Shown here: positions 61,632 through 64,000 of the stretch, piece by piece
Numbering within the stretch: position 1 is the first letter of the stretch
Layout of the letters: every line of letters starts with the position of its first letter
Assembly: GCA_020809705.1 (NCBI GenBank)
Contig: CP085833.1
Span: 744,001-808,000 of the forward strand
DNA length: 64,000 nucleotides
Direction of reading: 5' to 3'
Origin: Calonectria ilicicola
Lineage: Eukaryota > Ascomycota > Sordariomycetes > Hypocreales > Nectriaceae
Program-made: the position numbers and the translations under genes
Notes under the pieces: generated by a model
What the model was told of the DNA's origin: nothing
Database searches by the model: none
What the model saw: the letters and a program-made list of their open reading frames with translations, nothing else

Positions 61632-63300
61632 CTAAGCGGCAACCAAGCTGCTCGCCTTTTTGGGCTTAAACAATGCCTTGAGCATGTTGTTGGTCTGTCG
61701 GTGCGACTTGGGTCGAATAACCAGCGACTCGTCATCACGGTGGCTCTTGCCGTCATCAAGCTTCTCCTTTCTCTTGCTGCGGCTGCTTCGCTCGCTGCCG
61801 GCGACGCTCTCCGTCTTACTGCTTCGGTGGCTGCGCTCGCTCCTGTGGCTTCGCTCGCTGTCGGCAACACTCTCCGTTTTGCTGCTTCGGTGGCTGCGCT
61901 CACTCTTGTGGCTTCGGTGACTTCGGTGGCTCTCGTGTGTCTTGCTTGTTCGGGTGCTTCGTCGGGACCTGGTGTCGAAGTCATCCTTGCCGTAAATCTC
62001 CTTGGTGACACGCTCGGCCTCGGGTGTGATGAGCTCCATATCAGCAGTCTCATCCTCGCCAAAGGGCACAATGCCTCTCCTCCAGGTATCAATGGAGCTC
62101 AGGTCATCGTCAATGATCAAAGCCTCGTCGACTCCAGCGCTGTACTCGTCATGTCCGTACTCGGTAGGGGCTCGCGCCGGTGGCAGAGCACGATCCATGT
62201 GTGCGCCCTCGTAGGCCAGGGCCTGTCGCATCTCATCCTGTTCCTTGACTCGCTTAATAATCTTCCAGCCTCCGAAGCAAACAGCTGTGACACCGAGGAC
62301 AGCTGTTGTGCCGATGAGGAACTGAGGAGATGCGAGCAGGTGGAAGACGGCGGGTGATGCAGTCTTCATGAGGGTGAGAAAGGCGGGGGAGGTCTTCTTG
62401 ACCAGGGTTGACAGCTCACCAAGAGACAGGGCAACGGCAGCGGCCTTATCAGGATCCTTCTGGAGCTGGTCAATGGTGGTGGTAGCAGAGTGGTGCATGC
62501 ACTTGGCCTCGTCAAGGAGAGACTCGATGCGGTGGATGAGGCCAGTGGCCTCCTTCTCCTCGTAGGTGTGCTTGGGCTCCAGGTCGGTGCGGTACTCCAG
62601 ATCGGGGTGGAAGCTTCCGTAGGCGAGGTCCATGTCAATCGGCTTCTTGGGCTTCTTGGTCTCGACCAGCTCGCCGACCGAGTAGGATCGGGGAACCATG
62701 GCGCCGTAGTGCTGGCTGCGAATCTCGGAGTGGGCCATGTCCCTCTTGGCCAGCTCCATGTCGGCGTAGGGATTGACGAAGGCGCGGGTGACGGGTGGCC
62801 TGCTGGGGCTGGTGGCCGATACCTCAGTGTATGTCTTGAGGTTGCCCTCGGTGAGGGCGTGGCGACTGCGGGCGTCAAAGTCATCTCGGCGCGATGAGGC
62901 GACGCTGCGAGACCTCCTGCTGCGCTGGGAGCCGTGCTCGCTGCCGGCATCGATGGGACGTCGCGAGCGGCCGTAGTTGGCGTAGTGGTAGTAAGGATCG
63001 CTGTCGTCGTAGTATCGCGGGGGTTCTACAATAGCGCGAGTTGGGTCATATGATGTATGTGAGCGCTGCAGGCGCTCGTTTCTTATTTCATTCTTCTTCT
63101 CCTTGTAGTTGCCCTGGGCATCTTTAAAGACTGAGAAGAGGTTCTTGCCCTGGTGTGTGTGTTAGCGCGACTGATTGAGTCCAAAAAATAAAAAAAGTAT
63201 TGATGATTAATCTTTTTACAGGGAGGGGCGCACATACGGTCTTGATGATTTTACCAGAGTTGTTGACAATGGTAATTGTCTGTTCTAGTGCTCCTGGCAT
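61632..63300 (-). CDS. Ser/His/Arg-rich protein with central hydrophobic segment, unknown function
   Basis: Two exons on the minus strand, 63238-63300 and 61632-63149, with an 88-nt intron (GTATGT donor, ACCAG acceptor); product 526 residues. The short first exon encodes MPGALEQTITIVNNSGKIIKT. The second has no internal ATG for its first 130 codons, so gene finders may start it too late, at 62759. Visible parts: a basic, Tyr-rich N-terminal region with RSRR clusters (about 75-125); a helical middle; a hydrophobic segment FLIGTTAVLGVTAVCFGGW (about 298-316) that may span a membrane; an acidic stretch; and a low-complexity C-terminus (about 425-500) of SHRS/SERSHRSSKTES repeats, including two near copies of a 15-residue unit. 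No enzyme motif is seen. Similar low-complexity proteins are common in filamentous ascomycetes, but I recognise no named family. Confidence 0.78.
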
Positions 63301-63591
63301 GACGGGCAACTGTGGGTGAGGGAGCTCTCAGAGCTCTCTCGATGCGAATCTCGTGGTGTCGTTGCGTTGTTGTTGAGGGTGAAGAACGGTGAGGGACGGT
63401 GAGAGAGGAGGGAGGAACAACAGAGTGAAGCAGCGGAGTATGAATGTGGATTGTCCAATATAGATATAATAAACTGAGAGTCCAGCTCTCTCCTGTGTGC
63501 TTTGGCTCTTGTCGCGATTAAAAAAAAAACAAACGGGGCGTGCAAGGCAAGGTGAAGCCAGGCAACCCTGGGGGAGTTGGGCCCTCTTTTT

Positions 63592-63626
<35 letters not shown>

Positions 63627-64000
63627 GCAGGATGAGGTGTGCCTAAAGGGCACGCCCACCGTGGGATGATATGGGGAACGAGGTTGGTCGAGGTGGAGGT
63701 GAGGATTCGCTGGGGTGGAGTTTTTTTTCTCCTGCAGGTGGGGAGGGAGACGTCGGGTTTATGAGTCTGTCTGAGGAGGGGGGAAGCAGGACGGACGGTG
63801 AGGGATGAAGGGTACTTTGCGGTGGCAGGGAACCCAGGCGGCTGGTTAGGTACCGGCGATGGGCTTGTGCTTTGCTGCTAACCGCTGGCTGGCCCTGGGG
63901 GCTCGCTGGCCAGGGCTGGTCAGGGCGTGGTCAAGGCCCGCTGGGAGGCCCGCTGGAGGCCACCAGAAGGGTCACCTGGAAGTCGCCCGAGGGGGGATTG
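63301..64000. other. Upstream region of the last gene, right edge
   Basis: This is leader/promoter sequence of the minus-strand gene, then GC-rich sequence with CTGG/GGCC-rich runs to the window end. No gene seen. Confidence 0.5.
63594..63622. repeat. (GA)n microsatellite
   Basis: A nearly perfect GA run of about 29 bases lies about 300 bases upstream of the last gene. Confidence 0.9.

Noticed and set aside
61701..62357. Plus-strand open frame opposite the last gene
   Set aside because: It is a low-complexity antisense reading of the SHRS repeats.
1..64000. tRNA, rRNA or CRISPR features
   Set aside because: No tRNA-like box B with matching arms, no rRNA sequence and no regularly spaced direct repeats with spacers were seen by eye; a tRNA scan was not possible.

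Overview
The window reads as nuclear DNA of a filamentous ascomycete, probably a Sordariomycete. Genes carry short introns of about 50-70 nt (longest assigned 135 nt) with GTRNGT donors and CTAAC/CTGAC/CTAAT-like branch points. Gene content is fungal: NACHT-ankyrin STAND receptor, Zn2Cys6 factor, GPI-type wall protein, ZIP transporter, DUG2. Exon joins below were built by hand from splice signals and frame continuity. No database was searched, and family names rest on recognised motifs.

Left part (1-6.1 kb): a stand-alone RelA/SpoT-type nucleotide synthetase gene is followed on the same strand by a NACHT-ankyrin receptor-like gene, possibly an effector/receptor pair. Next (6.2-18.6 kb) is a likely catabolic cluster: a DUR3-type solute:sodium symporter (minus), a LamB/YcsF (PxpA-like) hydrolase (plus), a fused biotin carboxylase-PxpC-PxpB-biotin carrier enzyme (plus), and a Zn2Cys6 regulator (plus). 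The fusion looks like urea amidolyase without its amidase. Its pairing with a PxpA-like gene suggests ATP-dependent opening of 5-oxoproline or a related lactam/urea-like compound.

Middle (19-34.6 kb): an N2227 (carnosine N-methyltransferase-like) gene; a small secreted, GPI-anchored protein with three Cys/His modules; a ZIP zinc transporter whose extracellular N-terminus has five Cys/His modules of the same kind; an AYR1-like reductase; a single-pass membrane protein with a six-cysteine ectodomain; and a DUG2-type glutathione-degrading peptidase. The GPI protein and ZIP transporter share the Cys/His module, an intron at the equivalent codon and phase, and Zap1-like promoter elements. They look like a zinc-capture pair and are the strongest novel lead here.

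Right part (about 35.6-61.6 kb): a gene-poor stretch with no intact long gene. It holds stop-riddled gene relics, one possible small multi-intron gene, recurrent degenerate coding-like segments, and a degenerate ~74-bp tandem repeat. The window ends with a minus-strand gene for a 526-residue Ser/His/Arg-rich protein of unknown function.
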